Counted from the first letter of the stretch, positions 1 through 8,240 are shown. The stretch: 64,000 bases of DNA from an uncultured Oscillospiraceae bacterium (GCA_947599875.1 CANQFV010000006.1:1-64000), one strand, 5' to 3'. A program made the numbers and translations. Notes: a model not told the origin generated them from the sequence alone.

Positions 1-185
1 CTTTGCCTCGCAAAAAATCCCTCTTGCCGCGCAAACGTGCGCCCTTGGGCGTGCGCTGCAGCGCGGCAGCAGGAAAACGGCTCCTGAATTTCGCAGAATT
101 CAGGAGCCGTTTTCCGCACGCATCTTAATTGGCAGAAAAAGGATTGAGGGTTCTCTTCAGAGAACCCTCAATCCTTTTCCGCCAG
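1..185 (+). repeat. Structured intergenic repeat, copy A (cut by window edge)
   Basis: This is one of four related multi-hairpin elements in the window (others at 8556, 12184 and 58244). Shared blocks are GCCTCGCAAAAAATCCCTC, the outer stem TTGCCGCGC/GCGCGGCAG, then CAGG, a long locus-specific palindrome, TTTTCCGCACGCAT and a second locus-specific palindrome. In this copy the inner hairpin is GCGCCC/GGGCGT instead of CCAGTC/GACTGG. The first palindrome (about 77-117) has a 17-bp perfect stem around TCGCAG. The second (137-178) has a 19-bp stem and also serves as terminator of the neighbouring tRNA. The first hairpin is truncated by the window start. Confidence 0.8.
134..178 (-). terminator. 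Terminator of tRNA-Gly, within repeat copy A
   Basis: Read on the minus strand, this is a perfect 19-bp stem (arms 137-155 and 160-178) with a TGAA loop followed by TTTTT. It lies just 3' of the tRNA gene. It is the distal hairpin of the repeat element, so the element appears to double as a transcription stop. Confidence 0.75.
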
Positions 186-189
186 ACAT

Positions 190-265
190 TGGAGCGGCCT
201 ACGAGGCTCGAACTCGCTACCTCCACCTTGGCAAGGTGGCGCTCTACCAGATGAGCTAAGGCCGC
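190..265 (-). tRNA. tRNA-Gly (anticodon GCC)
   Basis: Read on the minus strand, the 76-nt cloverleaf has acceptor stem GCGGCCT/AGGCCGC, D-arm with TTAGCTCA, anticodon stem CCACC/GGTGG around loop TTGCCAA (anticodon GCC), T-arm with GTTCGAGCC and an encoded 3' CCA. A consensus promoter lies just upstream and a terminator hairpin lies downstream. It decodes GGC/GGU glycine codons, fitting the high GC of the genome. Confidence 0.97.
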
Positions 266-283
266 AGCTGCGGAGCGTGGTTA

Positions 284-312
284 ATTATAACCGCTCCGCC
301 TTTATTTGTCAA
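284..312 (-). promoter_or_regulatory. Sigma-A promoter of tRNA-Gly
   Basis: On the minus strand, TTGACA (307-312), a 17-bp spacer and TATAAT (284-289), a perfect consensus match, about 19 bp before the tRNA 5' end. Confidence 0.9.
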
Positions 313-330
313 GGACAAAACGAAAATTTT

Positions 331-1785
331 TTATTCCCCACCGTCCCGGTTCTCCTCACGGTTCTGGGGATCCTGCGGGGACGGCGGGGCTATGCCGCCC
401 TCCTCCGGGTTCTCCGGCGGCTCCGGGGCGTCCGGGGCGTCGGGCGCGTCGGGATCGGGGGTCTCCTCCGGATTCGCGGGGTCGTCCGGCGCGTCCTCGC
501 CGCCCGGTTCCTCCGGCACAGGCTCTCCCGCTCCCGGATTCTCCTCCCCGGGCTGTTCCCCGGCATCCGGATCCTCCGGGTGCGCCGGGGTATCCCCCTG
601 GGCCGGGCCTGGCTCGTCCTCCCCGGCCGGCGGGTCGTACTCCGGCCCGTACAGGGAGGGGAAGGCGCACGCGGGGTACTCGTCCCTGTCCCACCAGTAA
701 TTATAATACTCCTGCTGCGCGTCGTTGCGGAAGACCGCTCCCTCCGGGTCGAAGCGGCTCAGATCCATGTGGTACTGTCCGCCCTCCAGCGTCACGATAT
801 TCCACGCGTGGTCCATATTGTCCAGGCGCCCCCGCACCACGATGCAGGGGATCCCCAGCTTGTCGCACAGCAGCTTTGCCGCCATTGCGTACCCCTCCCC
901 CACGGCGCTCCCCTGGATCAGGGCGCCGTAGGCCGTCATAGCGCTGTAGCGCCGCGCCTGGCGGTCGGAGGTGTTCACGCTCTCGTCAAACCGGACATTC
1001 TCCTTGAAAAAGTTCCCCAGCCACAGAAGCTGCTCCGTGACATCCGCCCCGTCATCGGCCGCAATGATCTCCTCCGCGCGTTTTTCCAGGTTGTTCCTCC
1101 TCGTCGTTGCGGTAGAGGTGGCGTAGGGGTAGGACAGGCGAAGCTCCAGGATCCGCTCCTCCCCCTCCTCCGGGTAGGAACTCACCGCACAGGTGGGGAT
1201 GTACAGGATCGTACCGGGGTTTTCGTAATAGACGCTCTCCACGCACCGTTCAATGTCCTCCGGGGCGATGTCCACGCCGGAAAGGCGCAGGGCCACCACG
1301 CTGGCGCGGGCCTCGATGGATTCCTTTAAAACGGCGTGAAGCTCCTCCTCGTTCTCCACGCTCCTGGCCGCGGCGGCCTCCTCCGGGGTGTGGCGGTAGA
1401 TCACGGATATGTTGGCCTCGTACATGGACACAAGATTGATGAGGCTGTAATTGATGTAGTAGACGCAGTAGGCACCCTCCGGGGTGGAGTTGGCGGCGGT
1501 GAGTACCGCCGACTCCAGATCCGCCTCCAAATCCCCCCGGTAGCCGGTCATACGGATGACGCCGTGTTCCGTGCCGGAGTGGATGAAGCCCGTCAGGGCC
1601 TGGAACAGCTCGTCATAATCGGACGCCTCTCTCTGGGCCTCCCCCTGTCCCGGCTCCGGCCTGTCGGCGCTCTTGTGGGGCGTGGAGGAAGCCCGCTCCC
1701 CGTTCATCAGGGACGAGCATCCCGGCAGGGCCAGAAGAAGCCCCGCCAGAGCCAGAACCGCCAGGGCCTTACGCATCCCCTTCAC
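331..1785 (-). CDS. Lipoprotein with transglutaminase-like domain lacking the catalytic Cys
   Basis: 484 aa. The N-terminus is a lipoprotein signal (hydrophobic residues 7-20, lipobox LPGC, lipidated Cys23), so the protein is probably anchored outside the membrane. Residues about 250-350 look like a transglutaminase/CYK3-type core: AVGEGYA, then HAWN (His326) and HMDLSRFD (Asp341). In active members the first motif reads GVCxGYA. Here the Cys position is Gly296, so His and Asp are kept but the nucleophile is missing. Residues about 385-484 are a low-complexity tail rich in Pro, Glu, Asp and Gly. The start overlaps the 3' end of parC by 17 bp. Substrate and role are unknown; a binding rather than cross-linking or protease role is inferred. 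Confidence 0.75.
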   Translation of the reverse strand: MKGMRKALAVLALAGLLLALPGCSSLMNGERASSTPHKSADRPEPGQGEAQREASDYDELFQALTGFIHSGTEHGVIRMTGYRGDLEADLESAVLTAANSTPEGAYCVYYINYSLINLVSMYEANISVIYRHTPEEAAAARSVENEEELHAVLKESIEARASVVALRLSGVDIAPEDIERCVESVYYENPGTILYIPTCAVSSYPEEGEERILELRLSYPYATSTATTRRNNLEKRAEEIIAADDGADVTEQLLWLGNFFKENVRFDESVNTSDRQARRYSAMTAYGALIQGSAVGEGYAMAAKLLCDKLGIPCIVVRGRLDNMDHAWNIVTLEGGQYHMDLSRFDPEGAVFRNDAQQEYYNYWWDRDEYPACAFPSLYGPEYDPPAGEDEPGPAQGDTPAHPEDPDAGEQPGEENPGAGEPVPEEPGGEDAPDDPANPEETPDPDAPDAPDAPEPPENPEEGGIAPPSPQDPQNREENRDGGE

Positions 1786-4024
1786 CCCCCAAGAGGCTCA
1801 GCTGCTGTTCCTCTCTGTCCTCCTCCCGGAGGATCGCCCCGGCCGCGGGCACGGCCCGCACCCGATACCGGGAGACGTTTTTGATGTGGGTGTCCTCCAG
1901 CCTTTTCAGCTCCACGGCCGTTCTGCCGCGCTTGAGGGTCACCACGCCAACCCCCTGGGTGATTCTGGTGGTTTTTGGCGCCAAAAGCACCGTGGAGAAC
2001 ACCACGCACCGCCCGTCGGAGGTGTACGCCGCCGCCTCAAAGTCCTGATACACCGGCAGGAAGCCCGCCAGGGGGCTCTTGTCCGAGTAGGCACCGGTGA
2101 GCTTTTTCCTGTTGGTCTTTGTCTCAAAGGCGGAGAGGGCGATCCTGGCGGCCTTTCCGTTTTCAAAGAGCAGCAGTACGCTGCCGGCGTAGTCTCTGGG
2201 GTCGCAAACAAACAGGGCGTTCTCCCCCTCCTCCATCCCCAGCTGCGTGGGCAGATAGGCGCCCAGGGCGGAGGCCTTCGTCTCCGGTATCTCCGAAAGG
2301 CGCGTCTTGTAGCACTGGTATCTGTCGGTGAACACCAAAAGCTCCCCGGAATTTCTGGCCTCAAAGGAGGTGAGCAGGCCGTCCCCCTCCTTGAATTTCT
2401 GCTCGCCGCTCATGCGCAGGGACTGGGGCAGGATCTTCTTCAAATACCCGCCCCTGGAGAAGAACACGCTCACCGGGTAGTCGTCCTCCCGGGCGCTCTC
2501 CTCCGGCTCCAGGATCTCATGGGGATAGACGATCCCCGTCTTCCGGGGCTGGCCGTACTTTTTGATCACATTTTCCAGCTCTTTTTTGATGATCCCCCTG
2601 ACCCGGCGGCGGTTTTTCAGCACGTCCTCCAGATCGGCGATATCCTCCTCCAATTTCTGGATATCCTCCAGGCGCTTCAGGATGTACTCCTTGTTGATGT
2701 TCCGGAGCTTGATCTCCGCCACGAACTCGGCCTGCGTCTCGTCGATGCCGAAGCCGATCATGAGGTTGGGGACCACCTCCCGCTCCTCCTCCGTCTCCCG
2801 GATGATGGCGATGGCCTTGTCGATATCCAGCAGGATCTTGCCCAGTCCGCGCAGCAGGTGCAGCCGCTCCTTCTTCTTCGTCACGTCCGCAAAGACCCGC
2901 CGCCGGACGGATTCCTCCCGCCAGGCCGTCCACTCGGACAGGATCTCCCGGATGCCCATGACCTTAGGCGTCCCGGCGATGAGGATGTTGAAATTGCAGG
3001 CGAAGGCGTCCTGGAGGGGCGTCAGCTTCATAAGCTTAGCCATCAGCTTGTCCGGATCCACGCCGCGCTTCAGGTCAACGGTGAGCTTCAGTCCCGTCAG
3101 ATCCGTCTCGTCCCGCATGTCGGAGATCTCCCTGAGCTTCCCGGTCTTCACCAGCTCCTCCACCTTGTCCATAATGGCCTCGGCGGTGGTGGTATAGGGG
3201 ATCTCGTAGATCTCGATCAGGTTCTCTTTTTTATCGTACCGCCAGCGGGCGCGGAGCTTGATGCTGCCCCGCCCCGTCTCGTACACCTCCCGCAGGGCGT
3301 CCGCCTCATAGATGACTTCCCCGCCGGTGGTAAAGTCCGGCGCCGTCAGGGTGGCGAAGATGTCGCACTCCGGATCGGACAGGTACTCGATCTCCGTCCT
3401 GCACACCTCCTCCAGGTTAAAGGAGCAGATGTTGGAGGCCATGCCCACGGCGATGCCCGTGTTGGCGGAGACAAGCACATTGGGGAAGGAGGTGGGCAGC
3501 AGCGTAGGCTCCAGCATGGTGGAGTCGTAATTGTCCACAAAGTCCACGGTGTCGGAGTCGATATCCCGGAAAAGCTCCCCGCAGATGGGCGCCAGCTTCG
3601 CCTCCGTGTACCGGGAGGCGGCGTAGCTCAGATCCCGGGAGTAGACCTTCCCGAAATTCCCCTTGGAGTCCACAAAGGGCGTAAGCAGGGCCTCGTATCC
3701 CTTGGACAGGCGAACCATCGTCTCGTAGATGGCCGCGTCCCCGTGGGGATTTAAGCGCATGGTCTGCCCCACGATGTTGGCGGACTTCGTCCTCCCGCCG
3801 GAGAGAAGCCCCATCTTGTACATGGTGTACAGGAGCTTCCGGTGCGCCGGTTTAAAGCCGTCGATCTCCGGGATGGCCCGGGAGACGATGACGGACATGG
3901 CGTAGGGCATAAAGTTCACTTCCAGCGTGTCTGTGATCTCCTGATCCACCACCTGGGCGTGGAGGCCCATCACGTTGGGATTGGACTTCTTCGGTGTCTC
4001 TTCTGGCTGCTTTTTCTTAGGCAT
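1769..4024 (-). CDS. parC: DNA topoisomerase IV-like subunit A
   Basis: 751 aa type IIA topoisomerase breakage-reunion subunit, which cuts and rejoins DNA together with the ATPase subunit encoded at 6209-8203. Visible features are the start VNFMPYAMSVIVSRAIP, the motif PHGDAAIYE and the active-site tyrosine in AASRYTEAK (Tyr139). A coiled-coil region with many charged residues lies at about 380-500, and the C-terminal part is shorter and less repetitive than in canonical GyrA. The residue matching GyrA Ser83 is Ala97. A clear ribosome site (AAAGGGGAT) precedes the ATG. The gene is separated from parE by sdaAB, sdaAA and a transposase. It could equally be called a second GyrA paralog. Confidence 0.9.
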   Translation of the reverse strand: MPKKKQPEETPKKSNPNVMGLHAQVVDQEITDTLEVNFMPYAMSVIVSRAIPEIDGFKPAHRKLLYTMYKMGLLSGGRTKSANIVGQTMRLNPHGDAAIYETMVRLSKGYEALLTPFVDSKGNFGKVYSRDLSYAASRYTEAKLAPICGELFRDIDSDTVDFVDNYDSTMLEPTLLPTSFPNVLVSANTGIAVGMASNICSFNLEEVCRTEIEYLSDPECDIFATLTAPDFTTGGEVIYEADALREVYETGRGSIKLRARWRYDKKENLIEIYEIPYTTTAEAIMDKVEELVKTGKLREISDMRDETDLTGLKLTVDLKRGVDPDKLMAKLMKLTPLQDAFACNFNILIAGTPKVMGIREILSEWTAWREESVRRRVFADVTKKKERLHLLRGLGKILLDIDKAIAIIRETEEEREVVPNLMIGFGIDETQAEFVAEIKLRNINKEYILKRLEDIQKLEEDIADLEDVLKNRRRVRGIIKKELENVIKKYGQPRKTGIVYPHEILEPEESAREDDYPVSVFFSRGGYLKKILPQSLRMSGEQKFKEGDGLLTSFEARNSGELLVFTDRYQCYKTRLSEIPETKASALGAYLPTQLGMEEGENALFVCDPRDYAGSVLLLFENGKAARIALSAFETKTNRKKLTGAYSDKSPLAGFLPVYQDFEAAAYTSDGRCVVFSTVLLAPKTTRITQGVGVVTLKRGRTAVELKRLEDTHIKNVSRYRVRAVPAAGAILREEDREEQQLSLLGGEGDA

Positions 4025-4580
4025 GGGTATCCCCTTTCGGATGTTTTACTATCCATCGCGCGGGGTTCTGTTCAAGGTAAGCGCGATATGCGTTAAGTTC
4101 TTCATGGGTGCGGATGATCCGGTCATAAAAGGAACGCTGCCAGATCGGGGCACCAATACGTTTGACCGACAATGATTTGAGTGCCCTCATAATCTGGACA
4201 AGGTTTGCCGTAGGGGCCGATGACCTCATCGGCCCGTCCCCGGGGTCACGGATTTGCAAAATCATGTGTATGTGATCCGGCATAATCACATATGAATCTA
4301 CCGTCACATTTAGGTATGCCTTTTCAATTCCTTCGATAAAATAACGCACGATCATCCCCGCCGGTGTCAACTGCAATGTGGCAGCATCCAAAAGGCGCAT
4401 AAATTCGTCGGGTGCGTTCGGGCCGATGAGGTCATCGGCCCCTACAGAAGGCTTCTCTATCACATGAGACAGAACATCTTCATTACGAATGTTCGTACAC
4501 TGTGTCACAAAATAATACCCCGGCGTGCCGTAATCGTATTCCTTCAACCTGGGGTTTTCCCTGGCGGGATCTTTATCCAC
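4017..4580 (-). CDS. RAYT-type (REP-associated) Y1 transposase with REP palindromes inside the gene
   Basis: 187 aa, IS200/Y1 HUH-like single-strand transposase of the REP-associated class. It opens with the typical LKEYDYGTPGYYFVTQCT. The metal-binding HUH motif is DHIHMIL and the presumed nucleophile is the Tyr in QRSFYDRIIR, followed by YLEQNPARW, as in RAYT proteins. The gene overlaps parC by 8 bp at its 3' end and sdaAA by 8 bp at its 5' end. Its base composition looks lower in GC than the flanking genes, which suggests acquisition. No flanking IS ends or target duplication were seen. Two inverted 26-bp REP-like palindromes sit inside the frame and encode VGADDLIGP and GPMRSSAPT. Confidence 0.88.
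   Translation of the reverse strand: MDKDPARENPRLKEYDYGTPGYYFVTQCTNIRNEDVLSHVIEKPSVGADDLIGPNAPDEFMRLLDAATLQLTPAGMIVRYFIEGIEKAYLNVTVDSYVIMPDHIHMILQIRDPGDGPMRSSAPTANLVQIMRALKSLSVKRIGAPIWQRSFYDRIIRTHEELNAYRAYLEQNPARWIVKHPKGDTHA
4210..4235 (+). repeat. REP-like palindrome 1 inside the RAYT gene
   Basis: GTAG foot followed by a 10-bp perfect stem GGGCCGATGA/TCATCGGCCC separated by CC. It is identical, in inverted orientation, to 4420-4445. GTAG-footed hairpins are the known substrates of TnpA-REP enzymes in other bacteria. Confidence 0.85.
4420..4445 (-). repeat. REP-like palindrome 2 inside the RAYT gene (inverted)
   Basis: Exact inverted copy of 4210-4235. On the minus (coding) strand it starts GTAGGGGCCGATGA and is read in frame as VGADDLIGP. 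The two GTAG feet face outwards, with 184 bp between the copies. Confidence 0.85.
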
Positions 4581-5433
4581 CGTATTTTCTCCCCGTGGCC
4601 GTCCCCGCCAATCCTCCCTGGCCGGTCTCCCGCAGGGTGGGATCCATCTTCTCCCCCACCTCGCGCATGGCGTCGATGACCTCGTCAGGGGGGATGCGGC
4701 TTTTGATGCCCGCCAGGGACATCTCCGCCGCCGTCAGGGCGTTGACGGCGCCCAGCACGTTGCGCTTGATGCAGGGCACCTCCACAAGGCCGCCCACGGG
4801 GTCGCACACAAGGCCCAGCAGGGATTTCAGGGCCAGGGCGGAGGCGTTGACCGCCTGCTCCTCCGTGCCGCCGGCCATATGGACAAGGGCCGCGGCGGCC
4901 ATAGCGGAGGCCGTGCCGATCTCCGCCTGACAGCCACACTCCGCCCCGGAGATGCTGGCCCTGGCGGCGATCACCTGGCCGATCCCGGCGGCCACATACA
5001 GCGCCTCGATCAGAACCGGATCCTCCAGCCCCATAGCCTTGCCGCAGGGGAGTACCACCGCGGGCAGCACCCCGCAGGCCCCGGCCGTGGGGGCGGCGAC
5101 GATCCGCTTCATGCAGGCGTTGGACTCCCCCATCCGCAGCGCCGCGGCCACGATCCCGCCCAGCAGAGGCCCGGAAATGGATCTGCCGGAGTTTGTATAA
5201 TCCTCCATCAGTCCCCCGTCCCCGCCGGACAGGCCGCTGACGGAGCGGCGGGCGCTCTCATAGCCGCTGTCCGCCTTGCGCATCACGTCCAGCATGGAGC
5301 GCATCTTCTCCCAGGACTCCTCCGGCGTCATCTCCTGCCGGGCGCAGTCCTCCATCTGAATGGCCTGCCACAGCGGCCGGCCCGTTCTCCTGGCCGTCTC
5401 CAAAAGCCCGGCCACAGAAGCTATCCCGCTCAC
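4573..5433 (-). CDS. sdaAA: L-serine dehydratase, Fe-S type, alpha subunit
   Basis: 286 aa catalytic subunit of iron-sulfur L-serine dehydratase, which converts L-serine to pyruvate and ammonia in the cytosol. The 4Fe-4S ligand pattern C-x41-C-x10-C is visible: the Cys of ECGCQAEIG, then the pair in CDPVGGLVEVPC. Other family motifs are GACGVLPAVV and SGLSGGDGG. Its ATG overlaps the TGA of sdaAB (ATGA), so the two are translationally coupled. The length matches two-subunit clostridial and Bacillus enzymes. The stop overlaps the start of the RAYT gene. Confidence 0.96.
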   Translation of the reverse strand: MSGIASVAGLLETARRTGRPLWQAIQMEDCARQEMTPEESWEKMRSMLDVMRKADSGYESARRSVSGLSGGDGGLMEDYTNSGRSISGPLLGGIVAAALRMGESNACMKRIVAAPTAGACGVLPAVVLPCGKAMGLEDPVLIEALYVAAGIGQVIAARASISGAECGCQAEIGTASAMAAAALVHMAGGTEEQAVNASALALKSLLGLVCDPVGGLVEVPCIKRNVLGAVNALTAAEMSLAGIKSRIPPDEVIDAMREVGEKMDPTLRETGQGGLAGTATGRKYGG

Positions 5434-6101
5434 TTCGATTCCTCCCCCGGATTCAGTCTCGTCACCTTCCGAACGCCCTCAATGGCCGTGATAGCCATCT
5501 TCACCTTGTAGGGGATGCGCTGGTCGCACTCGATGACCATCAGCGCCCGGCCGCCCCGCTCCTCCCGCTCCACCCGGAGCTTGGACATGTTGATCCCCTG
5601 GGCGGCGATGACGCCGGTGACGCGGCTGACGTACCCCGGCTTGTCGTCGCTCCTGACGATCAGGGTGGGCACCTCGCCGGAGAAGTCCGCCGGCAGTCCG
5701 TCTAAGGAGAACACCCGGATCCGTCCCCCGCCGGGGGAGGAGGCCCCCACCTCCACCGTCTCGCCCCGCTCATTTTCGGCTGTCAGCACGGCGGAGTTGG
5801 GGTGGGCATCCCGCAGCACGGTGGTGCCGAAGGAAAATTGGAAGCCCCGCTCCCCGGCGATCTCAAAGCTCTGGGGGATCCTCTCGTCGTCGGGCATAAA
5901 GCCCATAAGCCCCGCCACAATGGCCCGGGGCGTGCCGTGCCCCGCCCCGGTGGAGGCGAAGGACCCGGCCAGCAGGATCCTGGCGCGCACAGGCTCCCCG
6001 CCCAAGAGGCGGCGGGTGATCTGCCCCATTCTCACCGCCCCGGCGGTGTGGGAGCTGGACGGCCCCACCATCACAGGGCCAAGAATGTCGAAAATACTCA
6101 T
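5430..6101 (-). CDS. sdaAB: L-serine dehydratase, Fe-S type, beta subunit
   Basis: 223 aa partner of SdaAA. The N-terminal part has the conserved GPSSSHTAGAVRMG motif of the beta domain and GTGHGTPRAIVAG-like spacing (GAGHGTPRAIVAG). The C-terminal 75 residues form an ACT domain (LIVRSDDKPGYVSRVTGVI...), a fold that often binds amino acids for regulation. A ribosome site (GAAAGGAGCC) precedes the ATG. It lies 107 bp downstream of parE in the same direction, so it may share the parE transcript; no strong promoter was seen in the gap. Confidence 0.96.
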   Translation of the reverse strand: MSIFDILGPVMVGPSSSHTAGAVRMGQITRRLLGGEPVRARILLAGSFASTGAGHGTPRAIVAGLMGFMPDDERIPQSFEIAGERGFQFSFGTTVLRDAHPNSAVLTAENERGETVEVGASSPGGGRIRVFSLDGLPADFSGEVPTLIVRSDDKPGYVSRVTGVIAAQGINMSKLRVEREERGGRALMVIECDQRIPYKVKMAITAIEGVRKVTRLNPGEESK

Positions 6102-6208
6102 TGGAACGGCTCCTTTCGGAAATCATCACGGTATTCCCGGCTTGTCAAAGATAAAAAGCTGAAACTTCCCTCTTCCCCCGCGTCTTGGCGGAGAGAGCTT
6201 TTCGTCAG

Positions 6209-8203
6209 TTACGATATATCCGCCAGATCCAGATATTTGTACCCGTCCGTGGCGATGTGATCCTTCCGGGCCTGGATGTTGTCGCCCAGGAGCATATCGA
6301 AGACCCGGGCCGTCTCCTCCGCGTCGGCGGGCAGAACCTTGATGAGCCGGCGGGTGGCGGGGTTCATGGTGGTCATCCACATCATGTCCGGGTCGTTCTC
6401 GCCAAGTCCCTTGGAGCGGGCCACAGTGTACTTCTTCCCCTCCAGCTTCTGGAGGATATCCGCCTTCTCCCGCTCGGTGTAGGCAAACCAGGTCTTTTCC
6501 CCGGAGTTGATCTCGTAGAGGGGCGACTCCGCGATAAAGACCTTCCCCTCCTCTATGAGCAGGGGCATCAGCCGGTAGATCATGGTGAGGATGAGGGTGC
6601 GGATCTGATACCCGTCGAAGTCGGCATCCGTGCAGATGATCACCTTGCTCCAGCGCAGGGCGTCCATGTCAAAGGCGGACAGGTCGCTCTTGATCTTCAC
6701 CGGTACGCTGACGCCGCAGCCCATGACCTTCACAAGGTCTGTGATGATGTCGCTTTTAAAGATCCTGGCGAAGTCCGCCTTCAGGCAGTTGAGGATCTTC
6801 CCCCGCACGGGCATGACGCCCTGGAACTCCGCGTCCCGGGAGAGCTTCACGCTGCCCAGGGCCGAGTCGCCCTCCACAATATACAGCTCCCGCCGGGTCA
6901 CGTCCTTTGACCGGCAGTCCACAAACTTCTGCACCCGGTTGGCGATGTCGATGTTGCCGGAGAGCTTTTTCTTGATGGTCACTCTGGCCCGCTCGGCCTG
7001 CTCCCGGCTGCGCTTGTTCACCAGGATCTGGTCGCAGACCCTGTCGGCCTCCGCCTTGTGTTCGATAAAGTAGATCTCCAGCTGGGAGCGGAAAAACTCC
7101 GTCATAGCCGTCTGGATGAACTTGTTGGTGATGGCCTTTTTCGTCTGGTTTTCGTAGCTTGTCTGGGTGGAGAAGCAGTTGGTCACTAAGATCAGGCAGT
7201 CGGCGATGTCCTGAAAACCGATCTTGGACTCGTTCTTCTGGTACTTGTTCCCCTGTCGCAGATACGCGTCCACCGCCGAGACAAAGGCGCTTTTGGCCGC
7301 CTTGTCCGGGGCGCCGCCATGCTCCAGCCAGCTGGAGTTGTGGTAATACTCGATGACATTCACGCTGTTGGAGAAGCAAAAGGCGGCGGAGAGCTTCACC
7401 TTGTACTCCGGCTTGTCCTCCCGGTCCCGGCCCCGCCGCTCCCCCTCGATGAAGTAGGGGGCCGTCAACGGGTTGTCCCCCGCCAGCTCCGCCACATAGT
7501 CCAGGATGCCGTTTTCGTACAGGAATTCCTTCTCCTCAAACTGGTTCCCCGCCTGACAGCGGAAGATAAACTTCACCCCGGGGTTCACCACGGACTGCTT
7601 TTTCAGCACGTCCTCAAAATACGCCCTGGGGATGTTGGTGTCCGTAAACACCTCCCGGTCGGGCCGCCACTTCATGCGGGTGCCGGTGCGCCGCCCGGTA
7701 TAGGTCTCCCAGGTGAGGCCGCCCACGTTCTCGCCCTTTTCAAAGTGCAGGGCGTATTTCCTGCCGTCCCGCCACACGGTGACGTCCATATATTCGGAGG
7801 AATACTGGGTGGCGCAGGTGCCCAGGCCGTTCAGGCCCAGGGAGTACTCGTAATCCCCGCCGTTGTCGTTTTTGTATTTGCCCCCGGCGTACAGCTCGCA
7901 GAAGACAAGCTCCCAGTTGTACCGCTCCTCCACGCTGTTCCAGTCCACGGGACAGCCGCGGCCGAAGTCCTCCACCTCGATGGAGCCGTCGGCCCAGCTG
8001 GTGAGGATGATCTGACTGCCGTGGCCCTCCCTGGCCTCGTCGATGGAGTTTGACAGGATCTCAAACACCGAGTGTTCACAGCCCTCCAGCCCGTCGGAGC
8101 CGAAAATGACCCCCGGGCGCTTCCGGACCCGGTCCGCCCCCTTGAGCTGGCTGATGCTCTCGTTGCCGTATTCGTTTTTCGCGCCTTTTTTCATGTCGCA
8201 CAT
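6209..8203 (-). CDS. parE: DNA topoisomerase IV-like subunit B (ATPase)
   Basis: 664 aa GHKL ATPase and TOPRIM subunit of a type IIA topoisomerase. Visible are VRKRPGVIFGSDGLEG, EILSNSIDEAREG (ATP-binding Glu/Asn region), the G-rich loop LGLNGLGTCATQYSS, the TOPRIM motif YIVEGDSALGS and the metal-binding ICTDADFDGYQIR. The signature EGDSALGSVKLSRD departs from the canonical EGDSAGGSAKxGRD of GyrB, which points to a divergent ParE-like paralog. The likely partner is ParC at 1769-4024. ATG at 8203 is used; an ATG three codons later is possible. A promoter lies at 8241-8269. Confidence 0.92.
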   Translation of the reverse strand: MCDMKKGAKNEYGNESISQLKGADRVRKRPGVIFGSDGLEGCEHSVFEILSNSIDEAREGHGSQIILTSWADGSIEVEDFGRGCPVDWNSVEERYNWELVFCELYAGGKYKNDNGGDYEYSLGLNGLGTCATQYSSEYMDVTVWRDGRKYALHFEKGENVGGLTWETYTGRRTGTRMKWRPDREVFTDTNIPRAYFEDVLKKQSVVNPGVKFIFRCQAGNQFEEKEFLYENGILDYVAELAGDNPLTAPYFIEGERRGRDREDKPEYKVKLSAAFCFSNSVNVIEYYHNSSWLEHGGAPDKAAKSAFVSAVDAYLRQGNKYQKNESKIGFQDIADCLILVTNCFSTQTSYENQTKKAITNKFIQTAMTEFFRSQLEIYFIEHKAEADRVCDQILVNKRSREQAERARVTIKKKLSGNIDIANRVQKFVDCRSKDVTRRELYIVEGDSALGSVKLSRDAEFQGVMPVRGKILNCLKADFARIFKSDIITDLVKVMGCGVSVPVKIKSDLSAFDMDALRWSKVIICTDADFDGYQIRTLILTMIYRLMPLLIEEGKVFIAESPLYEINSGEKTWFAYTEREKADILQKLEGKKYTVARSKGLGENDPDMMWMTTMNPATRRLIKVLPADAEETARVFDMLLGDNIQARKDHIATDGYKYLDLADIS

Positions 8204-8240
8204 CCCATATATTGTGTTTTTTCAACAGCTTTAACAACTA

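Noticed and set aside
1..265. tRNA-Gly with adjacent repeat considered as an integration (att) site
   Set aside because: No integrase, no direct repeat of the tRNA 3' end and no foreign gene block were seen.
1673..3754. Long plus-strand open frame opposite parC, and similar long frames opposite dnaE, parE, murE, ftsW, potCD and others
   Set aside because: High GC leaves few stops on the opposite strand. These frames have no ribosome sites and no family motifs and lie exactly over well-identified genes.
6102..6208. Promoter between parE and sdaAB
   Set aside because: TTGACA is present on the minus strand, but the only -10 at 17 bp is TGATTT, which matches poorly, so a promoter was not listed.
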